From: Frateuria aurantia DSM 6220
GTDB taxonomy: Bacteria; Pseudomonadota; Gammaproteobacteria; Xanthomonadales; Rhodanobacteraceae
Direction of reading: 5' to 3'
Length of the DNA stretch: 64,000 bases
Assembly (NCBI RefSeq): GCF_000242255.2
Contig: NC_017033.1
Span: 3,539,459-3,603,458 of the forward strand
The notes beneath the pieces were generated by a model that was not told the DNA's origin, did not search any database, and saw only the letters and a list, made by a program, of their open reading frames with translations. Of this stretch, positions 1 through 9,473 are shown one piece after another. A program made the position numbers and the translations under genes. Position 1 is the stretch's first letter; every line of letters begins with the position of its first letter.

Positions 1-476
1 CGATCGAGCAGATCTTCCCGATCGCTCCGATCCACCGTCTGGATGAAGAGCCCACCCGCCGGGGCGTGATCGTCGACCTGACCTGCGACTCGGACGGACG
101 CATCGACCACTATGTCGATGCCGAGGGCATTGACGTCAGTCTGCCCCTGCACTCGCTGCGTCCTGCCGAACCCTACCGGCTGGGCATCTTCATGGTGGGT
201 GCCTACCAAGAAACCCTGGGCGACATCCACAATCTGTTCGGTGATACCGATGCCGTCAACGTCAAGGTCGACGGTGACGGCCACGTGTTCTCCCATCTGC
301 GGCGCGGCGATACCACGGATCTGATGCTGGACTATGTCGGCTACGATCTCGACCGCCTGCGTGAAGTCTACCGGCAGCGCATCGTCGAGGCCGGGCTGGC
401 GGACAACGAAGCGACCCGGCTCTATCAGGATCTGGACCGTGGCCTGACCGGCTACACCTACCTGGCCGAAGCCTGA
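1..476 (+). CDS. speA: Biosynthetic arginine decarboxylase, C-terminal part (5' end outside window)
   Basis: The reading frame is open from base 3 and ends with TGA at 474-476, giving about 157 residues of the C-terminus. The stretch reading GIFMVGAYQETLGDIHNLFG followed by DTDAVNVKV is the strongly conserved C-terminal barrel segment of SpeA-type, PLP-dependent arginine decarboxylases, and the protein ends in GLTGYTYLAEA. The family converts arginine to agmatine for polyamine synthesis in the cytoplasm. The catalytic lysine lies upstream of the window. Family assignment is firm from the motif. Whether speE lies upstream cannot be seen. Confidence 0.9.
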   Translation, partial: IEQIFPIAPIHRLDEEPTRRGVIVDLTCDSDGRIDHYVDAEGIDVSLPLHSLRPAEPYRLGIFMVGAYQETLGDIHNLFGDTDAVNVKVDGDGHVFSHLRRGDTTDLMLDYVGYDLDRLREVYRQRIVEAGLADNEATRLYQDLDRGLTGYTYLAEA

Positions 477-1207
477 GAGTCACCCCGTCTGATCAGCGTA
501 CATCGGCATGACGACTCCCGCGGGCCGGGGCCTCATGCCGGGCAAGTCCGCGCCCTTGGCTGATCAGGACATCGGACCGGAACAAGCCTAAAGAGACCTT
601 CACCCAGGCCTCGATATCCAGCGAACCCTTGCCCCCCTTCCATGCGGGGATCGCCAGTCGCCGATGCCCGCCTCCTTCGCGGGCACCTCTCAGACCAGCC
701 GCTGACCGCCGGGATGATCCGTGCCGGCGGCATGTGTCGCCGCCCTGCCGATGGCGGCCCGGACAAGGCATCCCATACGGAGGCATGTCCACCACTGTGC
801 GCGATCAAAAGCAAGCACCCACTCCCCGCCATACATGAGTCATATTGACGCATGCGCTGCAGGTTTGCTTCTATCGCGCATGTCCACTGCCCTGCCCGGC
901 ACCGCCACTTCCTAACTCCCTGTCATCAAAGGCCGTTTGCCGTGCCCCCGACTTTCGATCCACCGTCGGGATCATGAAAATCAAGGCGTCTTTACGTCCA
1001 TATCATGCAATGTCCTCTTCAAACACCCGCGGGTCCCGGCTGGACATATCTTCCGATTCAGGTATGTTGATGAAAACAAACAACTGATCAGTCTGCCACG
1101 TATCGATGGCCGAGACGATCTACGTCCATTCGCATTGATGGACGAAGGCAGTCACATGACTGCATTGCGGCGCATATGGGTGCCAGCATCCTGAAGCGGT
1201 CATCCAC
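477..1207. other. 731-bp intergenic region with no convincing gene
   Basis: Only short overlapping ORFs occur here and none resembles a protein family. The left half is GC-rich and holds small hairpins, 665-685 (7-bp stem) and 726-744 (6-bp stem), either of which might end speA transcription although neither has a U tract. The right half (about 900-1207) is more AT-rich, as expected for a promoter region of the transporter at 1208, and holds the palindrome listed at 1148-1163. Confidence 0.6.
1148..1163. promoter_or_regulatory. Palindrome, possible operator of the first sugar transporter
   Basis: GCAGTCA-CA-TGACTGC is a perfect 7+7 bp inverted repeat around a 2-bp centre. It lies 45-60 bp upstream of the start at 1208. 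The position and symmetry suit a dimeric repressor or activator site. The regulator is unknown and no regulator gene adjoins it. Confidence 0.35.
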
Positions 1208-2731
1208 ATGGATGTCGGCTCTTCTTCGAATATCTCTGACAATATCCAAACGCATAGAGGTCCAAACGTTTTGAACAGCAGAGTCGAATCAATTTCATCA
1301 CAGTCACCTGAAAACGAGGGCATGTCACCTGCCTCGTTCATGCGGGTCATTGCCGCCATATCAGCCATAGCTGGCGGCCTGTACGGCTACGATACCGGCA
1401 TCATATCAGGCGCCCTGCTGCAGATATCCCGTGATTTCTCGCTGGGATCGACCGGCTCGGAGCTGGTGGCTTCCGCCATTCTGATCGGTGCAGTCATCGG
1501 ATCGCTCGCATGTACCCGGATGTCGGCCACGCTGGGACGGCGACGCACGATCATGATCGTAGCCGCGATATACACCTTCGGCGTGATTGCCTGTTCGCTG
1601 TCACCCAATGCCTGGGCACTGGCCATTGCGCGCCTGATTCTCGGCTTTGCCGTTGGTGGCTCGACCCAGATCGTGCCGACCTATATCGCCGAACTGGCGC
1701 CTCCCGAAATGCGCGGCCGGCTGGTGACCTATTTCTGTGTGTCGATCGGACTGGGCATTCTGGCCGCCGCCATCGTCGGCGTGGCCCTGCAGGATGTCTT
1801 CACCTGGCGCTGGATGATCGGCATTGCCGCCCTGCCTTCGCTGCTGCTGCTGCTGGGCATGACCCGGCTGCCCTTCAGCCCTCGCTGGCTGGTCGAGCAG
1901 GATCGTGTCCGCGAAGCTCGCGAGACCTTGCTTCAGGTCCGCGAGACGCCGCAGGAAGTGCGGGAAGAAATGGCCGACATCAAGGATGTGTTCGCCCGCA
2001 AGGCCGCCGCCGCCGATCACGGCTGGCGCGGACTGCTGCAACCCTGGGTCCGCCCGGCCCTGGTCGCCGGCCTGGGGGTCGCCGCGTTCACCCAGCTGAC
2101 CGGCATCGAGATGATGATCTATTACACCCCGACCTTCCTGTCCAAGGCCGGCTTCGGTCATGGTGCCGCTCTGTACGCCGCGCTGGGCGTGGCCATCGTC
2201 TATCTGGTGATGACCTTCACCGGAAAGATGATCGTCGATCATGTAGGCCGTCGTCATCTGCCGATGTATACCCTGCCCTTTGCCGCGCTGGCCCTGTTCG
2301 GCATGGCCGCGGTGTTCCAGTGGAATCTGGGCGGCCATTACCATGGTGCCCTGGTGGTGACCTGCCTGCTGGTCTACATGTGCTTCAATTCCGTCGGGAT
2401 CCAGGCCGTCGCCTGGCTGCTTGGTTCGGAAGTCTATCCCCTGAGCATCCGCGACAAGGCCACCGGCGCGCATTCGGCTACGCTGTGGGGTGCCAACGTG
2501 CTGTGCACCGCGACGGCCCTGACCATGGTCGACACCCTGGGTGTCGGTGGCGCGATGGTCGTCTATGGCCTGCTCAACGTGGTCGGCTTCATCTTCGTGG
2601 TGCGCTGCCTGCCGGAAACGGCCGGGCGCAGCCTGGAGCAGATCGAGCGCGCCCTCAAAGAGGGCACGTTCGACCCGAAACACATGAACAAGGTCCTGCG
2701 AGGCCCCGCCGCTGCACAGACCGGCACCTGA
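1208..2731 (+). CDS. MFS sugar/H+ symporter, first of a tandem pair
   Basis: A 507-residue inner-membrane transporter of the sugar porter family (GalP/XylE/AraE type) with about 12 hydrophobic segments. Visible signatures are GGLYGYDTGIISGAL in the first helix, the loop GRRRT, PFSPRWLVEQDR after helix 6, QLTGIEMMIYYTPTF in helix 7, GSEVYPLSIRDKATG, and the PETAGRSLEQIE tail. It should import a monosaccharide with protons; the sugar is not determinable. The ATG at 1208 gives a 38-residue polar extension that the paralogue at 2957 lacks. ATG 1322, just after GAGGGC, is an alternative start. Neither has an ideal ribosome binding site. Confidence 0.88.
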   Translation: MDVGSSSNISDNIQTHRGPNVLNSRVESISSQSPENEGMSPASFMRVIAAISAIAGGLYGYDTGIISGALLQISRDFSLGSTGSELVASAILIGAVIGSLACTRMSATLGRRRTIMIVAAIYTFGVIACSLSPNAWALAIARLILGFAVGGSTQIVPTYIAELAPPEMRGRLVTYFCVSIGLGILAAAIVGVALQDVFTWRWMIGIAALPSLLLLLGMTRLPFSPRWLVEQDRVREARETLLQVRETPQEVREEMADIKDVFARKAAAADHGWRGLLQPWVRPALVAGLGVAAFTQLTGIEMMIYYTPTFLSKAGFGHGAALYAALGVAIVYLVMTFTGKMIVDHVGRRHLPMYTLPFAALALFGMAAVFQWNLGGHYHGALVVTCLLVYMCFNSVGIQAVAWLLGSEVYPLSIRDKATGAHSATLWGANVLCTATALTMVDTLGVGGAMVVYGLLNVVGFIFVVRCLPETAGRSLEQIERALKEGTFDPKHMNKVLRGPAAAQTGT

Positions 2732-2798
2732 ACGGACATCGCCCGGAGAAGGGGCCGCAACAGTCAAGCCAGCCACATCAGGCTTGATGATCCGCACC

Positions 2799-2827
2799 CA
2801 AGGGGGCCGGCCATGCCGGCCCCCTTG
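2799..2827 (+). terminator. Hairpin after first sugar transporter
   Basis: Perfect 13-bp inverted repeat (arms 2799-2811 and 2815-2827) around a 3-base CAT loop, 67 bp after the stop at 2731. The downstream side has only TT, so the U tract is weak. Termination is inferred from the stem strength and position. Confidence 0.55.
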
Positions 2828-2837
2828 TCAGTTCGGG

Positions 2838-2862
2838 ACTGGACCTGCCGCGCAGGTCCAGT
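2838..2862. promoter_or_regulatory. 11-bp perfect inverted repeat abutting a -10-like box
   Basis: Arms ACTGGACCTGC (2838-2848) and GCAGGTCCAGT (2852-2862) flank a CGC spacer. They are followed one base later by TATAAA (2864-2869), about 90 bp upstream of the second transporter. It could be a second terminator stem, or an operator covering the -35 region of a promoter for the gene at 2957. A second imperfect repeat, GACGAT/ATCGTC, lies at 2918-2934 just before the ribosome binding site. Confidence 0.4.
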
Positions 2863-2956
2863 CTATAAATGTATGGCGATATGTAGGTGAACTCATCGGG
2901 TAACTGCTCATACGACGGACGATCAGGCATCGTCGCTTCAGAGGAGGTTTCGCGGT

Positions 2957-4369
2957 ATGGATTCGGATTCGCAGTACAAGTCACCCACGACATCATTGTC
3001 AGCCTCGGGCTACATGACCATGATCGCCTCGATCGCAGCGATTGCCGGCGGTCTCTACGGTTATGACACCGGCATCATTTCCGGGGCACTGGGTCAGATC
3101 TCTCATGACTTTTCGTTGTCCCATGTCGGCGAGGAACTGGTCACCGCCGCCATTCTTGCCGGTGCCGTGATCGGCTCGCTGGTCTGTACCCAGCTCTCGG
3201 CAGGTATCGGGCGGCGCCGGACCATCATGGTGGTGGCATCGGTGTACGTGATCGGGGTGCTGGCCGCGGCAGCATCGCCCAATGCCTGGTTGCTGGGCAT
3301 CTCGCGACTCGTTCTCGGCTTTGCCGTCGGCGGCTGCACCCAGATCGTGCCGACCTATATTGCCGAACTGGCGCCGCCGGACAAGCGCGGACGTCTGGTC
3401 ACCTATTTCAACGTATCGATCGGCGTCGGGATTCTGATCGCCGCATTGGTCGGTTTCGGACTGCAGGATCGCTGGAGCTGGCGGATCATGATCGGGGTCG
3501 CGGTCATTCCCTCGCTGGGTCTGCTGCTGGGCATGACCAAGCTGCCGTTTTCGCCGCGCTGGCTGGTGGAGCAGGACGAGATCGATGCCGCTCGCCAGGC
3601 CTTGATGCAAGTGCGCGAAACCCGCCAGGAGGTCCGCGAGGAGATCCGGGATATCCAGTCCATACAGGCCGAGAAAGAGCAGGCGTCAGGCCTGGGCTGG
3701 GGCGGTCTTGCCCAGGCCTGGGTCCGCCCCGCCCTGATCGCCGGATTGGGCGTGGCCGCGTTCACCCAGTTGTCGGGCATCGAGATGATGATCTACTACA
3801 CTCCGACATTTCTGTCCGATGCCGGCTTCGGCCATTCCGCCGCCCTGTTGGCCAATGTCGGTGTCGCGGTGGTGTATCTGACCATGACCTTCTGCGGCAA
3901 GCTGATCGTCGACCGCGTCGGTCGCCGGCATCTCGCGTTGTGGACAGCTCCCTTCGCCGCGCTTGCGCTGTTCGTGATGGGCGCGGTGTTCAAGTTCGAT
4001 CTGGGCGGAGCCTGGCATGGCCAGCTGGTGGTGGCCTGCCTGCTGACCTATATGCTGTTCACCTCGATCGGCATCCAGGTCATCGGCTGGCTGATCGGCT
4101 CGGAAATCTATCCGCTGGGCATCCGCGACAAGGCCACCGGCCTGCATTCGGCCATGCTGTGGGGCTCCAACCTGTTGCTGACCGTGACGGCACTCAGCAT
4201 GACCCACTGGCTGGGCGTGGGTGGTGCCATGGTGGTCTATGGCCTGCTCAACGTGGCCGGTTTTCTGTTCGTGCTGCGACGGGTCCCCGAAACGGCCGGA
4301 CGCAGTCTGGAAGATATCGAACAAGCCCTCAAGGATGGCAGCTTCCTGCCTGGCAGGCACAGGGGGTGA
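2957..4369 (+). CDS. MFS sugar/H+ symporter, second of a tandem pair
   Basis: A 470-residue sugar porter closely similar along its whole length to the product of 1208-2731, with the same GGLYGYDTGIISGAL, PFSPRWLVEQDE, FTQLSGIEMMIYYTPTFL, GSEIYPLGIRDKATG and PETAGRSLEDIE blocks. The ATG at 2957 is well supported by GAGGAGG at 2941-2947. The pair almost certainly arose by tandem duplication. The 225-bp spacer with hairpins suggests separate transcription, so the two may answer to different sugars. The substrate cannot be read from the sequence. Confidence 0.9.
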   Translation: MDSDSQYKSPTTSLSASGYMTMIASIAAIAGGLYGYDTGIISGALGQISHDFSLSHVGEELVTAAILAGAVIGSLVCTQLSAGIGRRRTIMVVASVYVIGVLAAAASPNAWLLGISRLVLGFAVGGCTQIVPTYIAELAPPDKRGRLVTYFNVSIGVGILIAALVGFGLQDRWSWRIMIGVAVIPSLGLLLGMTKLPFSPRWLVEQDEIDAARQALMQVRETRQEVREEIRDIQSIQAEKEQASGLGWGGLAQAWVRPALIAGLGVAAFTQLSGIEMMIYYTPTFLSDAGFGHSAALLANVGVAVVYLTMTFCGKLIVDRVGRRHLALWTAPFAALALFVMGAVFKFDLGGAWHGQLVVACLLTYMLFTSIGIQVIGWLIGSEIYPLGIRDKATGLHSAMLWGSNLLLTVTALSMTHWLGVGGAMVVYGLLNVAGFLFVLRRVPETAGRSLEDIEQALKDGSFLPGRHRG

Positions 4370-4376
4370 AATCAGA

Positions 4377-4398
4377 GGCGGCCCTGTTCGGGGCCGCC
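4377..4398. terminator. Bidirectional terminator between convergent genes
   Basis: Stem GGCGGCCC (4377-4384) with GGGCCGCC (4391-4398), loop TGTTCG, in the 34-bp gap between the second transporter (ends 4369) and the leftward FUSC gene (ends 4404). No strong U tract on either side. Its role is inferred from position. Confidence 0.5.
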
Positions 4399-4403
4399 CC
4401 CGG

Positions 4404-6608
4404 TCAGACCCGATGCGCGTGGCCGGGCGTATGGTCCAGCGCAGCGCCGCGATCGGCCAGCATCACATGCAGCAGATGAATCATGCTGCGGATCCGGATG
4501 CAATTGGCATCATCGCTCTCCGGATACTCAGCCACCCAGGCCTGTTCGGCCTGCAGCAGCAGTGAATAGGCCAGCTCACGCTCGGGATCGCCCGGATGCT
4601 CGAACCAGGCGCCCAGCGCATCCACACCGCGCCGGACCCGTTCCACCAGCCCCGGCGGCCAGCTGCCCCGGCGCAGGTCATGCCGCAGATCCAGTGCGCA
4701 GCGACCCAGTCCATGCACGGTCTGGGCCCAGTCCAGAACATGCCGTGTCTGCCGCTTGGTCATCGCCGGATAGGCCAGCAAGGCATACAGCTGATCGCGG
4801 CTGCCACTCTCGAAAGCCGCCGTCAGACCCTCCAGCGGCGCACTGCAGGCACGGACCGCATAACGACGCAGACCCAGCAACATGCGGCGCTGTTGCCATT
4901 GGCTGCTGGCCGGAATCAGCACCGCGAAACCCAGGGTCGCCATCGAAACCCCGAACAGATTGCCCAGTACCGTATTGATGAAATGCGCCATGTCGTAATG
5001 CATGGTGCCGGTCAGCGACATCGACGATGTCAGCATGATGTTGTAGCCGGCACCCATCGCGGCATACTTCGGCTGGGTCAGCAGCCAGGCCCCCAGGGCC
5101 AGACAAGGGGCCATCACCACGCCCAGCATGGCAAAGCTGTCCAGCTCGGGCAGCAGCACGCTGTAGCAAAGGGCCGCTACCGGAAAGGCCAGCAGAAATC
5201 CACGCCAGACCAGCTTGAGAGCGGCTACCGGCTGCGGTGAAATCGCGAACAGACCACTCAGCATCAAGGCATAGATCATCGCCCCGATGCCCGAGTCCCA
5301 TTCGGTCTGGATCCAGAACAAGGCGGTGACCAGCACGACCAGCATGGTGCGCAGGCCGGCGGCCAGACCCATCAGATTGTCACGATGATGATGAAAACTG
5401 TGACTGGCCGTGGCCTCGTCCGACTGGGTGGGCGGAATCGCCAGCAGGGGTACGGAGCCACCCTTGAGATGTACCTGGGCTTCGGTATAACGCCACAGCT
5501 CCAGCAGCAGCTGGTCCAGCAGCTCGGCACAGATGTCATAATCCATGGCCGCCGACTCGCTGCTTGCACGCAGTTCGACTCGCTCCTCGATGACCTCGTC
5601 GAGCAGACGCCCGCGCATCTGCGCAAGCTGGTGCATCAGCTCCAGCAGGCCGGGCACATGGTCCGGTGCCGCCGACTCGGGCAGGATCTCGGCCAGCTCG
5701 CGATAGCGCACCCAGACCTTGCGGATCACCAGATCCAGCTCGAGGCCACGGGGACTGTCGGCGGCTACCGAGGCCCGTTCACGGTAGAGATGGGCCATCC
5801 AGCGATGCAATCGCTGCAGACCGGTACCCGACTCCATGAAACGCCAGTTGAGACGCAGCAAGACACTGTTGTGGGCCCGCAATTCGGGACTCTCGAAAAT
5901 CGCCGAACTGCGCCGGTTCTCCAGAACCACGGCATCGCTGACGAAACCGCGGAAAGCCGAGTCCAGCTCCTTGTCCGAGGAATCTCCGATCAGGGCATGA
6001 CGGCAGAAATTCACCATCCGCGCATATTGGGCATCCAGCTCGCGCAACATGATGTCGCGCAACGGTTTGGGAAACAGGCCGTCGCTGATGAAGCCGGCAC
6101 TGAGAATGCCCAGCATCACTTCGGACACGCGTGCCACCGCACGATCGAAGACCTGGGTCGGATCATTCACGGCAGGCAGGCCGATGATGCAGGCGGTGTA
6201 GCCGGCCAGAACATAGGCATAGGCGGCAAAATTGCGATTTCGCTGGGCCTCGGCGACACAGACCCCCAGCCAGACCGACAGCCCCAGCAGAAACAGAACC
6301 CGTTCCTGCGGCACCAGCGCATACAAGCCCAGGGTGGCCAGCGCCCCGACCACGGTACCGATCGCGCGGTAGAAACTCTTGGCCAGGACCAGACCGGACT
6401 GGGGATTGACCACCAGCAGCACGGTCAGCAAGGTGATCGAGGGATCGGGCAGGTCCAGGCGCATCGCCAGCCACAGGCCGACCAGACCGGCGGCGATCAC
6501 CTTGACGATGAATGTCGCTGCCGAGCGATAAGCCGGTTCAGGCCACGCCGGTTGCAGCAGGCGGGCGGCTGCCTGCCACGAAGAAGGTATGATCTGAGGC
6601 ATCGCCAT
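4404..6608 (-). CDS. FUSC-family inner-membrane protein, aromatic-acid/drug exporter type
   Basis: A 734-residue protein with the two-half layout of AaeB/FUSC proteins: an N-terminal block of about five or six membrane segments (residues about 35-175), a soluble central part, then a second membrane block (about 400-530) and a soluble tail. The segment LLTVLLVVNPQSGLVLAKSFYRAIGTVVGA is split here as the typical FUSC motif around residues 60-90. FUSC proteins export aromatic acids or related toxic compounds, usually with an HlyD-type partner. It is the last gene of the leftward operon that begins with marR at 11411, 64 bp after the EmrB-like gene, which supports an efflux role. The substrate is unknown. 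Confidence 0.85.
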   Translation of the reverse strand: MAMPQIIPSSWQAAARLLQPAWPEPAYRSAATFIVKVIAAGLVGLWLAMRLDLPDPSITLLTVLLVVNPQSGLVLAKSFYRAIGTVVGALATLGLYALVPQERVLFLLGLSVWLGVCVAEAQRNRNFAAYAYVLAGYTACIIGLPAVNDPTQVFDRAVARVSEVMLGILSAGFISDGLFPKPLRDIMLRELDAQYARMVNFCRHALIGDSSDKELDSAFRGFVSDAVVLENRRSSAIFESPELRAHNSVLLRLNWRFMESGTGLQRLHRWMAHLYRERASVAADSPRGLELDLVIRKVWVRYRELAEILPESAAPDHVPGLLELMHQLAQMRGRLLDEVIEERVELRASSESAAMDYDICAELLDQLLLELWRYTEAQVHLKGGSVPLLAIPPTQSDEATASHSFHHHRDNLMGLAAGLRTMLVVLVTALFWIQTEWDSGIGAMIYALMLSGLFAISPQPVAALKLVWRGFLLAFPVAALCYSVLLPELDSFAMLGVVMAPCLALGAWLLTQPKYAAMGAGYNIMLTSSMSLTGTMHYDMAHFINTVLGNLFGVSMATLGFAVLIPASSQWQQRRMLLGLRRYAVRACSAPLEGLTAAFESGSRDQLYALLAYPAMTKRQTRHVLDWAQTVHGLGRCALDLRHDLRRGSWPPGLVERVRRGVDALGAWFEHPGDPERELAYSLLLQAEQAWVAEYPESDDANCIRIRSMIHLLHVMLADRGAALDHTPGHAHRV

Positions 6609-6672
6609 CGCCGCCGGCCGTCAATCCGGCCAGCTGGTTCATCCCGTCCATCTCGTTGACCTCGCCCCCGCC

Positions 6673-8202
6673 TCAGTGACCGGAGGCGGCGGGACCCGCT
6701 TTGGCAGTGAACGGTGGTTTTGCCAGCCAGACGACCGCGATCAAAGCGATGAAGATGATACCCAAAACATAAAACACTTCGTCAAACGAAATATTGAAAG
6801 CCTGCTGGTTGACCATCTGTTCCAGCTGAGCCCGGGCCCGCTGCGGGTCATGGGCGGCTCCCATCTGCGCCATGGCCTGTTGCGCGATCGGATTGTAAGG
6901 CGTAAGGGTTTCAGTCAGTTGCGAATGATGGACAATCGCCCGGTGCTGCCAGAGAAAAGTGACGATCGATGCGGCAAAGCTGCCGCCGAGGGTGCGCAAA
7001 AAGGTCGCAAGCCCGGATCCTGCGGCAATTTCACGCGGCTGCAGATCCGAAAGCACGATGGTGAGCACCGGCATGAAGAAGAACGCCACTCCCAGTCCCT
7101 GCAGCAAGGTCACCCAGACCACGTGGTTGAAGTCGACATCGCCATAGAAGTTGGCACGCATGAAACAGGTGCCGCCCATCACCAGAAAGGCGAAGGACGC
7201 CAGCCAGCGCAGGTCGAAGCGTGTCGCATATCGGCCCACGAAGACGGTCAGCAGCACCGGCAGGACGCCGATCGGTGCCGTCGCCAGACCGGCCCAGGTC
7301 GCGGTATAGCCCAGGTTGCGCTGCAGCCATTGCGGAATCAGCAGGGCAATGCCGAAAAAGGCGGCATAACCCAGCACCATGCTCAAGGTACCGGTCGTGA
7401 AATTGCGATGCCGGAACAGGCGCAGATTGACGATGGGATCCTTGTCGGTCAGCTCCCAGATCAGGAACACCGCCAGTGAAATGGCCGAGGTGACGCTCAT
7501 CGCGATGATGAACTGGGAATTGAACCAGTCATCATCATTGCCTTTGTCCAGCACCACCTGCAGCGCGCCGACGCCGATGATCAGGGTGATCAGGCCGACA
7601 TAGTCCATTTTAGGCCGCTCGGTATGCTCGGGCCGGCCAGCCAGCTGGGTCGCCACCACCGAAACCGCGAACATGCCCAGCGGCACATTGATGAAGAAGA
7701 TCCAGGGCCAAGTGTAATTGTCGGTGATCCAGCCGCCCATCACCGGGCCGGCGATCGGTGCAACCACGGTCACCATCGCCAGCAGGGCAAGTGCCATGCC
7801 GCGTTTGGCCGGTGGGTAGATCGAGATCAGCAGCGCCTGGGTGATCGGATACATCGGTCCGGCCACCGCGCCCTGGATGGCGCGGAACAGGATCAGCATG
7901 TTCATGCTCTGAGCCAAGCCGCACAGCAGCGAGGCCAAGGCAAACAGCAGGGTCGACCAGATAAACAGCTTGGTCTCGCCGAAACGGCGGGTCAGGAATC
8001 CCGTCAGCGGCAGAGCGATCGCGTTGCTGACCGCGAAAGAAGTGATGACCCAGGTGCTCTGCTCCGAGCTGACGCCCAGGTTGCCGGCAATCGTGGGCAG
8101 CGACACATTCGCGATGGTGGTGTCCAGCACCTGCATAAAGGTCGCCAGCGACAGACCCACGGTGGCCAGACCGAGATTCGGCGGGCGGAACGTGTTACTC
8201 AT
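6673..8202 (-). CDS. EmrB/QacA-type (DHA2) MFS efflux pump
   Basis: A 509-residue transporter with the 14-helix DHA2 pattern. Motif C-like GPVMGGWITDNYTWPWIFF and the following NVPLG are diagnostic of EmrB relatives; the N-terminal TIANVSLPTIAGNLG and GFLTRRFGETK (motif A) are also clear. With the EmrA-like adaptor (9464-8277) and the outer-membrane factor (10931-9474) it should form a tripartite pump spanning both membranes and driven by protons. An AGG lies 8 bases before the ATG at 8202. The substrate is not predictable, though MarR control and the FUSC partner suggest aromatic or phenolic compounds (inference). Confidence 0.9.
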   Translation of the reverse strand: MSNTFRPPNLGLATVGLSLATFMQVLDTTIANVSLPTIAGNLGVSSEQSTWVITSFAVSNAIALPLTGFLTRRFGETKLFIWSTLLFALASLLCGLAQSMNMLILFRAIQGAVAGPMYPITQALLISIYPPAKRGMALALLAMVTVVAPIAGPVMGGWITDNYTWPWIFFINVPLGMFAVSVVATQLAGRPEHTERPKMDYVGLITLIIGVGALQVVLDKGNDDDWFNSQFIIAMSVTSAISLAVFLIWELTDKDPIVNLRLFRHRNFTTGTLSMVLGYAAFFGIALLIPQWLQRNLGYTATWAGLATAPIGVLPVLLTVFVGRYATRFDLRWLASFAFLVMGGTCFMRANFYGDVDFNHVVWVTLLQGLGVAFFFMPVLTIVLSDLQPREIAAGSGLATFLRTLGGSFAASIVTFLWQHRAIVHHSQLTETLTPYNPIAQQAMAQMGAAHDPQRARAQLEQMVNQQAFNISFDEVFYVLGIIFIALIAVVWLAKPPFTAKAGPAASGH

Positions 8203-8276
8203 GACATAGACCTGTCAAAGAATCATTGGAAAGAGCCGGCGCCGCGAGACCCGCGGCGCCGAGGCCACCGGATGCC

Positions 8277-9464
8277 TCAGTGCCCGACCTGCCCTGCCAT
8301 ATTGGCGTGGATGATGTCCTGGATCAGCTGGTCGGCATGGGCCAGCTGCTGCTGATAGACCTTAGTCGCGAATACCGGAGCGCTCGGTGCCTCGGTCGGG
8401 AGCAGGGCACCACCCTGCTGGTGCAGATTGACCTCCGCGTCCATCGACAGGCCGATCCGCAGCGGATAACGATCCAGCTCCCTCGGATCGTCGAAATACA
8501 CGCGCACCGGAATGCGCTGCACGATCTTGATCCAGTTGCCGGTCGCGTTCTGCGCCGGCAGCAGAGAGAAAGCGCTGCCGGTGCCGATGCCGAGGCTTTC
8601 GACATGGCCGTGATAACGGACTGCGCTGCCATAGATATCCGAACGCAGCTCTACCGGCTGCCCCAGCCGCATATGGTTCAGCTGGGTTTCCTTGAAATTG
8701 GCATTGACCCAGACCTGGTGCAAGGGCACCACGGCCATCAGCGCAGCACCCGGCTGTACCCGCTGCCCCAGCTGCACGCTGCGCTGGGCGACATAGCCGG
8801 TGACCGGCGCGACGATGGTATCGCGCACATCGGCCAGATAGGCACTGCGCAGACGGGCGGCTGCGGCCTGCACGTCGGGCTGCGAAGCCACCACCGTGTC
8901 GTCGATCAGAACCTGGCTGGTCTGCAGCTGCTGCTGGCTGTTGCTGAGGGCGGCCTGGACGGCGGCCAGTTCATCGCGGGCGTGGGCCAGCTCCTCGCGC
9001 GAAATCGCGCCGCTCTCCGCCAGTTCCCGGCGCCGCTTGAAATCGGCTTGCGCACGACCCAGCGCGACCTTCTGGGCGGCGACCATGGCCTTGGCACCAT
9101 TGACGGTACTGTAGTAGCCGCGCACCTTGCGCACGGTACCGGCCAGCTCGGCCTTGGCCTGGGCCAGCGCGATGTCGGCATCGCTGGGGTCCAGTTTGAC
9201 CAGCATGTCACCGGCATGGACCAGATCGCCATTGTCGGCGCCGATGCTGACCACGGTGCCGGTCGTCTGCGGCGTGATCTGTACCAGATTGCCATCGACG
9301 TAGGCATCGTCCGTGCTTTCGGACCAGCGACCGACCAGGAAATACCAGACGGTGCAGGCGATCGCGACCAGTACCACGACCAGCAGCAGGATTCGCAGCA
9401 TCGCACCGCGCCGATTCTTCGGGGCCGGAGCGGCGGCGGCCGTATCAGGAGTTTGAGCGGACAT
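8277..9464 (-). CDS. EmrA-like membrane fusion (HlyD family) adaptor
   Basis: A 395-residue periplasmic adaptor anchored by one N-terminal helix (about residues 26-47, ILLLVVVLVAIACTVWYFL). After it come the biotinyl-lipoyl-like half motif TDDAYVDGNLVQITPQTTG, a long coiled-coil hairpin (about 95-215), and the second half with TIVAPVTGYVAQRSVQLGQRV, then the beta barrel. This order is standard for EmrA. It bridges the EmrB-like pump downstream and the outer-membrane channel upstream in the same operon. GAGG precedes the start by about 6 bases. The final TKVYQQQLAHADQLI tail is unremarkable. Confidence 0.9.
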   Translation of the reverse strand: MSAQTPDTAAAAPAPKNRRGAMLRILLLVVVLVAIACTVWYFLVGRWSESTDDAYVDGNLVQITPQTTGTVVSIGADNGDLVHAGDMLVKLDPSDADIALAQAKAELAGTVRKVRGYYSTVNGAKAMVAAQKVALGRAQADFKRRRELAESGAISREELAHARDELAAVQAALSNSQQQLQTSQVLIDDTVVASQPDVQAAAARLRSAYLADVRDTIVAPVTGYVAQRSVQLGQRVQPGAALMAVVPLHQVWVNANFKETQLNHMRLGQPVELRSDIYGSAVRYHGHVESLGIGTGSAFSLLPAQNATGNWIKIVQRIPVRVYFDDPRELDRYPLRIGLSMDAEVNLHQQGGALLPTEAPSAPVFATKVYQQQLAHADQLIQDIIHANMAGQVGH

Positions 9465-9473
9465 GGAACAGCC

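Noticed and set aside
665..699. Leftward sequence resembling the GGTCCGAGAGGTGC core of guanidine-I (ykkC) riboswitches
   Set aside because: The essential upstream CUAGGGUUCCG part is absent, the core reads CTGAGAGG instead of CCGAGAGG, and no leftward gene follows; speA runs the opposite way.
1601..2797. Long leftward open frame (398 codons) opposite the first sugar transporter
   Set aside because: It is an antisense shadow of a GC-rich gene: translation is rich in His, Gln, Gly and Arg with no family motif, while the rightward frame has complete transporter signatures.
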